Assembly: GCA_029262915.1 (NCBI GenBank)
Contig: JAJCYN010000145.1
Location: 1-14,433 of the forward strand
From: Flavobacteriales bacterium
Lineage (GTDB): Bacteria > Bacteroidota > Bacteroidia > Flavobacteriales_E > Vicingaceae
Direction: 5' to 3'
DNA: 14,433 nt
This document shows positions 8,096-14,152 of the stretch, piece after piece. The translations under genes and the position numbers were made by a program. The notes below the pieces were generated by a model that searched no databases, had not been told where the DNA came from, and saw nothing but the letters and a program-made list of their open reading frames with translations. Position 1 is the stretch's first letter. Each line of letters begins with the position of its first letter.

Positions 8096-8121
8096 ACCTG
8101 CACTTGTTGCGGGTTCTTTTT
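8096..8121 (+). terminator. Hairpin with U-tract between lipoprotein and punA (terminator or attenuator)
   Basis: ACCTGCA (8096-8102) pairs with TGCGGGT (8108-8114), with one U-G wobble and a 5-base loop, and is followed by TCTTTTT. This is a reasonable intrinsic terminator for the lipoprotein gene. It ends only 12 bases before the punA ATG, and I see no promoter between the hairpin and that ATG. It may therefore lie in the punA leader and act as an attenuator. Confidence 0.55.
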
Positions 8122-8133
8122 ATCCAAATATTT

Positions 8134-8949
8134 ATGATACAACAATTAAATGAAACAGTAAACTACCTCAAAAATGAGGGGATGGAAAATCTAGAAATAG
8201 GGATTGTATTAGGAACTGGTTTAGGAGGATTAGTTGCGGAAATTGAAATAATTACTGCAATTGATTATGATAAAATTCCTCATTTTCCTGTTTCAACGGT
8301 TGAATCACACCATGGTAAATTAATTTTTGGGAAAATTCGTGACAAAAAAGTATTGGTAATGCAAGGACGTTTTCATTATTATGAAGGATATGATATGAAG
8401 GAAATTACGTTCCCTATTCGTGTAATGAAAATGCTTGGAGTACAAAACTTGTTAATTTCTAATGCAGCTGGAGCAGTTAATTTAGCTTATAAAAAAAGTT
8501 CTCTAATGCTAATTACAGATCACATTAATTTATACCCTGATAACCCGTTAATTGGCAAAAATTTAGATGATTTTGGTCCACGATTTCCGGATATGAGTGA
8601 GGCATATTCTAATAAATTAAATAACACTTTACGAGAAATAGCTGCTGAAAAAAATATTCAATTAAACGAGGGAGTTTATGTTCCTGTTTCAGGTCCCAAT
8701 TTAGAAACTAAAGCAGAATATAGAATGATTAGAAATTTAGGTGGTGATGCTGTTGGAATGAGTACTGTACCGGAAGTTATAGTTGCGAATCATATGGGCT
8801 TATCGTGTTGTGCAATTTCTGTATTAACGGATGAATGTGATCCGGAAAAATTGGAGCCTGTAGACATTGCTGATATACTTGCAGCAGCTGCTATTGCAGA
8901 GCCTCAGCTAACTTCACTTTATACTGAATTGATAACTAGGCTTAATTAA
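8134..8949 (+). CDS. punA: Purine nucleoside phosphorylase (trimeric, PNP-II/MTAP fold)
   Basis: I choose the ATG at 8134 (MIQQLNETVNYLK, 271 residues). An upstream in-frame TTG would translate the 3' half of a terminator hairpin. The motifs are those of trimeric PNPs: LGTGLGG at 26-32 and HHGK at 59-62 for phosphate, GRFHYYEGY at 78-86, NAAGAVN at 110-116, GPNLET with catalytic Glu191, and GMSTVPEV at 208-215. The enzyme cleaves purine (deoxy)ribonucleosides with phosphate to free base plus ribose-1-phosphate in cytoplasmic purine salvage. At the position of human Asn243, the residue that recognises 6-oxopurines, this protein has Asp233 (LTDEC). That may broaden or change base preference; adenosine or methylthioadenosine activity should be considered. 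No other purine-salvage genes are adjacent. Confidence 0.92.
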   Translation: MIQQLNETVNYLKNEGMENLEIGIVLGTGLGGLVAEIEIITAIDYDKIPHFPVSTVESHHGKLIFGKIRDKKVLVMQGRFHYYEGYDMKEITFPIRVMKMLGVQNLLISNAAGAVNLAYKKSSLMLITDHINLYPDNPLIGKNLDDFGPRFPDMSEAYSNKLNNTLREIAAEKNIQLNEGVYVPVSGPNLETKAEYRMIRNLGGDAVGMSTVPEVIVANHMGLSCCAISVLTDECDPEKLEPVDIADILAAAAIAEPQLTSLYTELITRLN

Positions 8950-9033
8950 GAGTTTTTAACAAGTACTATGTTGCTTTTTAGAAAATTTAACAATTGATTT
9001 TTGCTATTTAAAATGTGAGCATATTCTTTTTCA

Positions 9034-9041
9034 TAGTTTTG
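9034..9041 (+). promoter_or_regulatory. -7 element abutting the ATG of the 145-residue lipoprotein gene
   Basis: TAGTTTTG matches TAnnTTTG exactly and ends four bases before the ATG at 9046. Transcription from it would begin at or next to the A of the start codon, giving a leaderless message. No TTTG is found at -33, so this is moderate evidence. Confidence 0.45.
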
Positions 9042-9045
9042 TTCT

Positions 9046-9483
9046 ATGAAAATAGTTAGTTGGATTTTTCTTTTAAGTCTTTTCTTAAATAGTTGTAGTA
9101 AGAAATACTTGCTAATTCCTCCTAGTCCTGAATCTCGTTTGTCTATAACTAAAGAACTTACTTATATCGAAAATACAGATCAAACAGACAGGAAAAAAGG
9201 CTTTTTTGCAATAATAACAAATAGTAAAAAAGGTAAATTAATTTATAAAAGAGATAGCATAAGAGCTGGTAGGGTTTATCAATTATACTCCTCGGATTCC
9301 ATTAAAAAAGATAACGATAAATTTGCTGCAGGATTAGTGCTTTTTCACTCTAATTACCTTTCTTACAATAAATTAGCTTATGCAATATTCGAAGATTTAG
9401 AGGAAAATGGAAAAACCACTGGAGCTAAACTAAATGGAGAAAATTGGAAACAGTTAGTTTATAAACATACGCTTAAGCCTTAA
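9046..9483 (+). CDS. Small lipoprotein of unknown function
   Basis: The 145-residue product begins with a short signal and lipobox (MKIVSWIFLLSLFLNSC) followed by SKKYLLIPPSPESRL. There is no acidic export signal after the cysteine, so it is probably retained at the periplasmic face. The mature chain is lysine-rich and shows no domain I can name. A middle segment (FFAIITNSKKGKLIYKRDSI) and a C-terminal KLAYAIFEDLEENGKTTGAKL segment look like beta strands and a loop. Its 3' end overlaps the 3' end of the convergent methyltransferase gene by 11 bases (9473-9483). Its sequence does not resemble the two other lipoproteins in the window. Its promoter may give a leaderless transcript. Confidence 0.78.
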   Translation: MKIVSWIFLLSLFLNSCSKKYLLIPPSPESRLSITKELTYIENTDQTDRKKGFFAIITNSKKGKLIYKRDSIRAGRVYQLYSSDSIKKDNDKFAAGLVLFHSNYLSYNKLAYAIFEDLEENGKTTGAKLNGENWKQLVYKHTLKP

Positions 9484-10630
9484 TAATTCCCTCTAAATAA
9501 TGGTTGTCAATCCTATACTCCTTTTTTAATGCTTCAATTTTTTCTGAAATAGATTTTTCATTTACTTTTTTACTCGATTTTTGACCAACTAACATTACAT
9601 TTTTACGTGTATGTTCATTAGATATAAATTCAAAAACTTTTGTATTGTACTGATGTTTTTCTAAAATTAAAGCCCGAATGGTATCAGTTACCATTTCATA
9701 TTGACGTTCTTTAAAAATTCCATATTTTAAAATTGGACTTTCTTGAGTTGCCCCTTTTAATTGTTGCCTGATTTGTTTATGACAACAAGGGGCAGTAATA
9801 ATTAAGTTGGCATTGGCAGTTATTGCTTTACTTAAAGCATCATCTGTAGCTGTATCGCATGCGTGTAAGGCAATTAAAATATCAACCTTTTTTGCCTTAT
9901 ATTCTTGAATTGATTTACATTCAAAATTCAAGTTTTCAAACTCACAATCAATTGCTGTTTTATTACAAAAATCAACTAACTCTTTTCGCTGTTCAATGCC
10001 TGTTATTGTGGCTTCAATTTTTTTCTGATTGACTAAATAATCATATAAAGCAAAAGTTAAATATCCTTTACCCGAACCCATATCCACAATGGTAATAGCT
10101 TTAGGTAAGTCAGTACTTTTTATCAAATTTTCTATAATTTCTAAATACTTATTTATTTGTCGAAATTTATCTGCCATTTTAGGTATTACAACTTCATTAG
10201 TATCTGTAATTCCCAAAAGGTTTAAATATTTACCTAATTTCGCTCTTTTCTTTTTAGGTTGATCGTGTTCTTCTGGCGGTTTATTTGTAAAACTAGGGTT
10301 TGTTTTAATAGCCGTAACTTTTCCTTTTTTAGAAATCCGGAGAGAATAATCCTCTTCCAACGTAAAAAGAGTCGCTATTTTAAAAGAATTAGTTAGCAAC
10401 TCTTTAAGTATTGTTTTAGTGTCGTCAATACTATAATTTTTTACTTGATCGTTGGTTTTATAACGATAAGTAAATGACAATTGCTGTTGATTTTTTATTG
10501 TGATTAAACGAATATAGATATTGCGGAGTCCATCACTTTTTTTAGATGGCTTACTTAATGTAATCTTCACAAAATTATTTTTAGCCAAGCTATTGTCCAA
10601 AGCTTCAAAAAAAGCGTTCAATTCTTTCAT
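9473..10630 (-). CDS. SAM-dependent methyltransferase of the PCCHK (Methyltransf_32-like) type
   Basis: The 385-residue protein has an N-terminal region (about 1-150) of unknown role that ends in a Lys/Arg-rich stretch (PKKKRAK) and a conserved-looking LLGITD ... KMADKFRQINKYLEI segment. A class I Rossmann methyltransferase domain follows, with motif I D183-M-G-S-G-K-G-Y190. HACDTATDDAL comes next, then APCCHKQIRQQL with PCCHK at 281-285, the signature shared with eukaryotic METTL25/RRNAD1-like proteins. The motifs needed to bind S-adenosylmethionine are present. The substrate is not known; the basic linker makes RNA a reasonable guess but no more. It lies 17 bases downstream of the DUF3179 gene on the same strand, so the two are probably co-transcribed. 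Its 3' end overlaps the neighbouring lipoprotein gene by 11 bases. Confidence 0.85.
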   Translation of the reverse strand: MKELNAFFEALDNSLAKNNFVKITLSKPSKKSDGLRNIYIRLITIKNQQQLSFTYRYKTNDQVKNYSIDDTKTILKELLTNSFKIATLFTLEEDYSLRISKKGKVTAIKTNPSFTNKPPEEHDQPKKKRAKLGKYLNLLGITDTNEVVIPKMADKFRQINKYLEIIENLIKSTDLPKAITIVDMGSGKGYLTFALYDYLVNQKKIEATITGIEQRKELVDFCNKTAIDCEFENLNFECKSIQEYKAKKVDILIALHACDTATDDALSKAITANANLIITAPCCHKQIRQQLKGATQESPILKYGIFKERQYEMVTDTIRALILEKHQYNTKVFEFISNEHTRKNVMLVGQKSSKKVNEKSISEKIEALKKEYRIDNHYLEGIIKA

Positions 10631-10647
10631 TTAGCAAAGCTATTACA

Positions 10648-11781
10648 TTAATCTTTATAAATGACAGAATTAGGATGAAACTCAAACCAAGCAAATGCAA
10701 AATGATTACTGTGGATTTCTATATCTAGCTGTTTCCCCTTTAATTTCCCCTCAAAACATGTTCCTGTATTATCCCATTTAGAATTGGTTTGTTTATCCAT
10801 AAAACATGTTTCTTTTTTAGTAAATGAGAGTACTCTCCCATCTATTTTTGAATTAAAAACAGTAATCGAACCAATATTTTTAGATTGCATTAATTCTTTT
10901 TCATCTAGTACAGAAACAGTTCCTGATTGATGAAACAAAACTACATTACTTGTTTTAAACTTATCGTTAATTACGCCTTTTTTTGCCACTATTGAAAACG
11001 GATAAATTTTATATTCACCATCATTAAAAATGTCTATTACACGTTCTTTTGGAGGCAGTCTTTTATCTAACTTTTTTAGATCAAAAAAACTTCCATAAGG
11101 ATCACTATCAATTTTATCATAATTTTCATAAGGATTTTTTCCATAACTAGAATACCTATTATTCTCTGTTTTTTTGGATAGGATTTGACCTTCTGGGTAA
11201 CGATTAAAAAATTCCTCGACAGAAATGATTAGTGAAGGTAAAATTTTTAATTCTGCTCCTGTTAATTCTCCTACAATAGCTACTCCCATTAATTGTTGCC
11301 ACCAACTTTCAGTTTTTCTATCAAACATTATCATGTCACTATTTCTAAGCATCCCTGAAACTTCAAACTCTAATAAATATTTTTTTTCTTCAAAATTTAA
11401 TCTTCTATCATAAACAATTCCTGAATTGCAAAGAGGGCAGTAGGTCGGCAATATGGGAATATTATTTAAAGTATCATTAGAAATTTCGTGAGAGATTAGC
11501 ATATTCAATGAATATGCTTTTGCTTTTCCATTAATTTCTACAGTAATAACAGGTTCTTTATGAAAAAACAATTTCAAGCCCTCTTCTTTTCCAACAAATG
11601 TTGGATAATCAATTATTGGAAATGTATTTCTTGGAACAGCAACCTTAATTTCTGATAGTTTAACGGAATGATTTTTTAAATCTGTTTTCCAATTAAATGG
11701 AATATTTCTTGGGTTTTTTACCTGAGAAACTGATGTAATAGAACTGATTAGGATTAATGATAAGATAAAATAGTTAGTCAT
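10648..11781 (-). CDS. Exported DUF3179 family protein
   Basis: This 377-residue protein has an N-terminal signal peptide (MTNYFILSLILISSITSVSQ). It carries the family marks of DUF3179: AYSLNMLISHEISNDTLNNI, then TYCPLCNSGIVYDR with the paired cysteines C115 and C118, the SGMLRNSDMIMFDRKTESWW segment, RYSSYGKNPYENY, and a C-terminal stretch containing HSNHFAFAWFEFHP. Function is not established for the family; the CPLC pair in an exported protein suggests a metal site or a disulphide. It is the first gene of a probable two-gene unit with the methyltransferase downstream. A 7-bp inverted repeat at 11787-11807 lies just upstream of the ATG and may be part of its leader or its control region. 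Confidence 0.88.
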   Translation of the reverse strand: MTNYFILSLILISSITSVSQVKNPRNIPFNWKTDLKNHSVKLSEIKVAVPRNTFPIIDYPTFVGKEEGLKLFFHKEPVITVEINGKAKAYSLNMLISHEISNDTLNNIPILPTYCPLCNSGIVYDRRLNFEEKKYLLEFEVSGMLRNSDMIMFDRKTESWWQQLMGVAIVGELTGAELKILPSLIISVEEFFNRYPEGQILSKKTENNRYSSYGKNPYENYDKIDSDPYGSFFDLKKLDKRLPPKERVIDIFNDGEYKIYPFSIVAKKGVINDKFKTSNVVLFHQSGTVSVLDEKELMQSKNIGSITVFNSKIDGRVLSFTKKETCFMDKQTNSKWDNTGTCFEGKLKGKQLDIEIHSNHFAFAWFEFHPNSVIYKD

Positions 11782-11786
11782 TTTAA

Positions 11787-11807
11787 GAATCTTTTAAAAC
11801 AAGATTC
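11787..11807. repeat. Inverted repeat in front of the DUF3179 gene
   Basis: GAATCTT (11787-11793) and AAGATTC (11801-11807) are perfect 7-bp arms with a 7-base spacer. The near edge is five bases upstream of the DUF3179 ATG on the minus strand. It could be a leader hairpin or an operator. It is not followed by a U-tract on either strand, so a terminator is unlikely. Confidence 0.35.
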
Positions 11808-11868
11808 CGTAATTAATTTTTATTATTTAGTCTAAAAAAAGACATAAACTAAAACCAAAGCTATTTAT

Positions 11869-11876
11869 TACATTTG
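11869..11876 (+). promoter_or_regulatory. -7 element abutting the ATG of the GNAT gene
   Basis: TACATTTG matches TAnnTTTG exactly and ends five bases before the ATG at 11882. The transcript would start at or within a base or two of the initiation codon, so the message is probably leaderless. No TTTG is seen at -33. Confidence 0.45.
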
Positions 11877-11881
11877 TATTG

Positions 11882-12373
11882 ATGCCATTAGAATTTAAAC
11901 CCATAACAAAAGACAATTTAACTGATGCTTTAGATATCTATAATTGGTATGTTATCAATTCTACAGCTACATTTCATTTGGAAGCTGTTTCTAAAAAAGA
12001 GCTGGAAAGAATGGTTTCTTTAGGTCATTCTAGATATAAATCATACGTTATTTTATTTGACAATGAAATTTGTGGTTTTTGCTATATTTCACAATTCCGA
12101 TATAAAGAAGCTTACGATAAATCTGCAGAAATTACTTTGTACTTAAATCAACAATCAATTGGAAAAGGGATTGGAAAAACTACGTTAGACTTTTTAGAAA
12201 GTGAGGCAAAAGAAAATGGAATTGATAACTTAATAGCTGTTATTACTGATGGGAATACGGCTAGTATTGTTTTATTTGAAAAGCAAGGTTATTTTAAAGT
12301 GGGGCATCTAAAAAACATTGGCGTCAAGTTTGAAAACGCACTAGATGTTGTTTCCTATCAGAAAGAGATTTGA
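11882..12373 (+). CDS. GNAT family N-acetyltransferase (phosphinothricin acetyltransferase-like)
   Basis: The 163-residue protein is a single-domain acetyl-CoA-dependent acetyltransferase. I use the ATG at 11882 rather than the TTG immediately before it. Near the N-terminus it has ALDIYNWYVINSTATFHLE, as in phosphinothricin/methionine sulfoximine acetyltransferases. Next come SAEITLYL, the acetyl-CoA pyrophosphate loop Q91-S-I-G94-K-G96-I-G, and ITDGNTASIVLFEKQGYFKVGHL. The Q-x-x-G-x-G pattern is intact. Members of this subfamily acetylate amino groups of small molecules such as methionine sulfoximine, phosphinothricin or amino acids; the real substrate here is not predictable, and no resistance role should be assumed. 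The gene is divergent from the DUF3179 gene and tail-to-tail with a 35-codon ORF 22 bases downstream. Confidence 0.87.
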   Translation: MPLEFKPITKDNLTDALDIYNWYVINSTATFHLEAVSKKELERMVSLGHSRYKSYVILFDNEICGFCYISQFRYKEAYDKSAEITLYLNQQSIGKGIGKTTLDFLESEAKENGIDNLIAVITDGNTASIVLFEKQGYFKVGHLKNIGVKFENALDVVSYQKEI

Positions 12374-12395
12374 TGGGTAGAAAATTATTAAGAAC

Positions 12396-12503
12396 TTAAA
12401 CGTTAAGGTTTTCTTTATGTTTTCTTCCATTTATAAAAAACCAACCAAATGTGTGGTTAAACCAAGTTTCAAATTTTTCGAATAATTTAATTAATTGAAT
12501 CAT
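12396..12503 (-). CDS. Probable small protein of 35 residues, WFN-x3-FGWFF motif
   Basis: Reading the minus strand from the ATG at 12503 gives a 35-residue ORF ending in TAA. The N-terminal half (MIQLIKLFEKFET) would form an amphipathic helix. It is followed by the very aromatic WFNHTFGWFFINGRK and a charged tail (HKENLNV). Such a composition (three Trp and seven Phe in 35 residues) is not what random AT-rich DNA gives. The ORF fills most of the 227-base gap between the GNAT gene and the T9SS gene and uses codons like its neighbours. I have an impression that similar W-F-N/FGWFF-x-NG peptides exist in other Bacteroidota, but I cannot verify it here. A membrane-surface peptide is possible. The bidirectional terminator upstream implies its own promoter or read-through; only a poor TAGATTTT element (12528-12535) is visible. 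Confidence 0.55.
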   Translation of the reverse strand: MIQLIKLFEKFETWFNHTFGWFFINGRKHKENLNV

Positions 12504-12547
12504 AACAGTAGTTTTGATAATAACGATAAAATCTACCACTATAGTAT

Positions 12548-12577
12548 AAAAAAAGGAGTTCAATTTGAACTCCTTTT
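12548..12577. terminator. Bidirectional intrinsic terminator
   Basis: GGAGTTCAATTTGAACTCC (12555-12573) forms an 8-bp or longer stem with a very small loop. It is flanked by a run of A on the left and TTTTT on the right. Either strand therefore reads as a stem followed by U's. It directly follows the stop of the T9SS gene on the minus strand and can also stop rightward transcripts from the GNAT gene. Confidence 0.88.
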
Positions 12578-12600
12578 TAGTACATTATTTAATTTCTAAA

Positions 12601-13668
12601 TTAATTTATAACCATCTTTTTTGTAATGGTTTTGTTACCTACATTGACATTAACAAAGTATAATCCTTTACTAAAATTGGAAGTCTTAACCGTAAATTTA
12701 TTTTGACCTGATTGCAATTTTCCGTTAAACACCTCTCTTACATTTTGACCTAAGTTATTAAAGATAGCTACGTTTACACTAGCTTTATTTTTTAAGTTGA
12801 ATGTTAATGTTGTTCGATCTTTATTTGAAGGGTTAGGGAAAATGGCAATGTCTACATTCTCATTAATTTCTTCTAAACCAACTCCAAACATTGGAAACTG
12901 AGAAAGTACGTTAATTACTGTATCACCGTTAACATCAGCAGTAATAAACGATAAAAGAGCATTTTTACTTATACTGGGTTTGTAGTAACTAATTTGCGTA
13001 GCATTAATGGGTATCGGTAAAATGGGAATGAAGGGAGGGATAGGGATGAAAATAGTATCTGTTAATAAATTTTCCACCCTTACAACTCTGAGTACACTAT
13101 CAATATCCGGAATCATCGGCAGTTTTAAGGTTCCCCAGGCATCTGCGGTTACTGTTACGGTTCCATTTCCATTTGTTGGTACGGGTGCAGTAGCAGAAGT
13201 AAATTGTCCACCATAATTATCAACAAAAGAATCCCCATAGTTAAATGGAAATTTCATCAATATTTCTGGATTGTTATCGTATTTGGCAAGAACGCTACCG
13301 AAAGAGTTAATCTCTAATAACAAGCCTATAGCAACTAAACTATCCGTAAAATCTTCATTGTATTTCATGTTTCCAGGAAAACCTCCTGTTGTATCAGTAT
13401 AGGTTGCTGTTGGAAAATCTAATGTATTAGGAGTTATAGTGGGATCAATAAAATGCTGGGTTTGTGTTAGTCCATAGCCACGTAATCCATTATAATTAAA
13501 AATAACATTTGCCCCTATTGTATTGTCTAAAATACTATTTGTATCAGCAACATAATATAATTGGGTATCTCCTATAGCGGGAACAAAATTACTTTGAATT
13601 AATGTAGGCTGAGCCAGTAGTACAGAAACACACGTAATTAAAAATAGAGTTAATGCTAATTTTTTCAT
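12601..13668 (-). CDS. Secreted protein with T9SS type A C-terminal sorting domain
   Basis: The 355-residue protein has a signal peptide (MKKLALTLFLITCVSVLLAQ) and a C-terminal Por-secretion sorting domain from about residue 272. That domain shows IAIFPNPSNKDRTTLTFNL (FPNPS at 277-281), then IFNNLGQNVREVF, KGLYFVNVNV and a final KKMVIN, the pattern of T9SS type A cargo. The central 250 residues look like an extracellular beta-rich domain and contain no enzyme motif that I recognise; its job is unknown. Residues 206-221 are an unusual run made only of Ile, Pro, Phe and Leu. It should be exported by Sec to the periplasm, then moved by T9SS to the surface or medium with removal of the sorting domain. 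A weak TACTTTTA (13694-13701) may be its -7 element. It ends at the bidirectional terminator. Confidence 0.87.
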   Translation of the reverse strand: MKKLALTLFLITCVSVLLAQPTLIQSNFVPAIGDTQLYYVADTNSILDNTIGANVIFNYNGLRGYGLTQTQHFIDPTITPNTLDFPTATYTDTTGGFPGNMKYNEDFTDSLVAIGLLLEINSFGSVLAKYDNNPEILMKFPFNYGDSFVDNYGGQFTSATAPVPTNGNGTVTVTADAWGTLKLPMIPDIDSVLRVVRVENLLTDTIFIPIPPFIPILPIPINATQISYYKPSISKNALLSFITADVNGDTVINVLSQFPMFGVGLEEINENVDIAIFPNPSNKDRTTLTFNLKNKASVNVAIFNNLGQNVREVFNGKLQSGQNKFTVKTSNFSKGLYFVNVNVGNKTITKKMVIN

Positions 13669-13732
13669 TGTAACTAGTTTGAATTAAGAAGTATAAAAGT
13701 AATAATATATTTACAAGAAAAATTTAATCTAC

Positions 13733-13777
13733 TTTTTTATAACGATTTTGATTAATACCGTTATATGTTATAAAAAA
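13733..13777. repeat. 11-bp inverted repeat overlapping the end of the 86-residue ORF
   Basis: TTTTTTATAAC (13733-13743) and GTTATAAAAAA (13767-13777) are perfect 11-bp arms separated by 23 bases. An alternative inner pair ATAACG/CGTTAT (13739-13744, 13759-13764) competes with it. The right arm covers the stop codon of the 86-residue ORF. Both strands end the stem in A's, not U's, so it is not a standard terminator. Much of it is A/T and it may be chance. Confidence 0.35.
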
Positions 13778-14028
13778 TATTCTTCTTTTAAAAATTCATT
13801 AAATGGAGATAAATTAGCCATAACTTGAAGCTGCATGTATTTATTATTAAACGTAGCTTCTGATTTTTGTTTATTAAGTTCAGCTATTCTGTAGCGGTCA
13901 TAATTTTTAAGTGCTAAATGTTCATTAGGAGACAAATTAATATTCTGATAATCTTTTTCTCTCAAATCATTTATAGAGAAAAAATCTTTAATACCTGATT
14001 TGTTACTATTTCTGATATTGTTTTCCAT
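13768..14028 (-). CDS. Hypothetical protein, 86 residues
   Basis: I place the start at the ATG at 14028 (MENNIRNSNKSGIKDFF). An in-frame TTG five codons upstream overlaps the likely transcription start. The protein is soluble, charged and probably helical, without signal peptide or membrane segment: FFSINDLREKDYQNINL, then EHLALKNYDRYRIAELN, then KYMQLQVMANLSPFNEFL. I do not recognise a named domain. The regular amphipathic pattern and the well-formed promoter directly upstream (TTTG-N23-TAATTTTG, 14041-14075) support it as a real cytoplasmic protein. It is separated by about 100 bases from the genes on both sides, all transcribed leftwards, so it is probably its own transcription unit. Confidence 0.68.
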   Translation of the reverse strand: MENNIRNSNKSGIKDFFSINDLREKDYQNINLSPNEHLALKNYDRYRIAELNKQKSEATFNNKYMQLQVMANLSPFNEFLKEEYFL

Positions 14029-14040
14029 AACCCAATATAG

Positions 14041-14075
14041 CAAAATTAGGACATTTATTACCCTAAGACTTCAAA
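14041..14075 (-). promoter_or_regulatory. Promoter of the 86-residue protein gene
   Basis: On the minus strand TTTG (14072-14075), 23 bases, then TAATTTTG (14041-14048) fits the Bacteroidota -33/-7 pattern, with the spacer at the long end. The -7 element ends 12 bases before the ATG at 14028, giving a leader of only a few bases. Confidence 0.6.
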
Positions 14076-14088
14076 TGATAAATAAGTT

Positions 14089-14106
14089 TTAACATTAAAA
14101 TGTTAA
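14089..14106. repeat. 18-bp palindrome upstream of the 86-residue gene promoter
   Basis: TTAACATT-AA-AATGTTAA has perfect 8-bp arms around a 2-base centre. It lies 13 bases upstream of the -33 element of the 86-residue gene and 46 bases beyond the stop of the type B cargo gene. There is no U-tract, so an operator fits better than a terminator. Its AT content makes chance possible. Confidence 0.4.
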
Positions 14107-14152
14107 TCAATAATAAAGCCAAAATTTAACTTAATAAAAGTCGAGTTATAGA

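Noticed and set aside
8104..8133. TTG start adding ten residues to the purine nucleoside phosphorylase
   Set aside because: The extra codons translate the 3' half of a hairpin and its U-run; the ATG at 8134 gives the normal N-terminus.
11882..12373. Phosphinothricin resistance gene
   Set aside because: The resemblance is to a broad GNAT subfamily; nothing in the sequence or neighbourhood supports a resistance role.
12395..12415. Weak hairpin CTTAA/TTAAG followed by TTTTCTTT as a terminator for the GNAT gene
   Set aside because: The stem is only five A/T-rich pairs and lies within the end of the 35-codon ORF; the strong terminator at 12548-12577 serves better.
12509..12576. Possible small RNA starting after a rightward TAGTTTTG (12509-12516) and ending at the bidirectional terminator
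   Set aside because: There is no -33 element, the product would be only about 55 bases, and the octamer occurs by chance in AT-rich DNA. The terminator is fully explained by the T9SS and GNAT genes.
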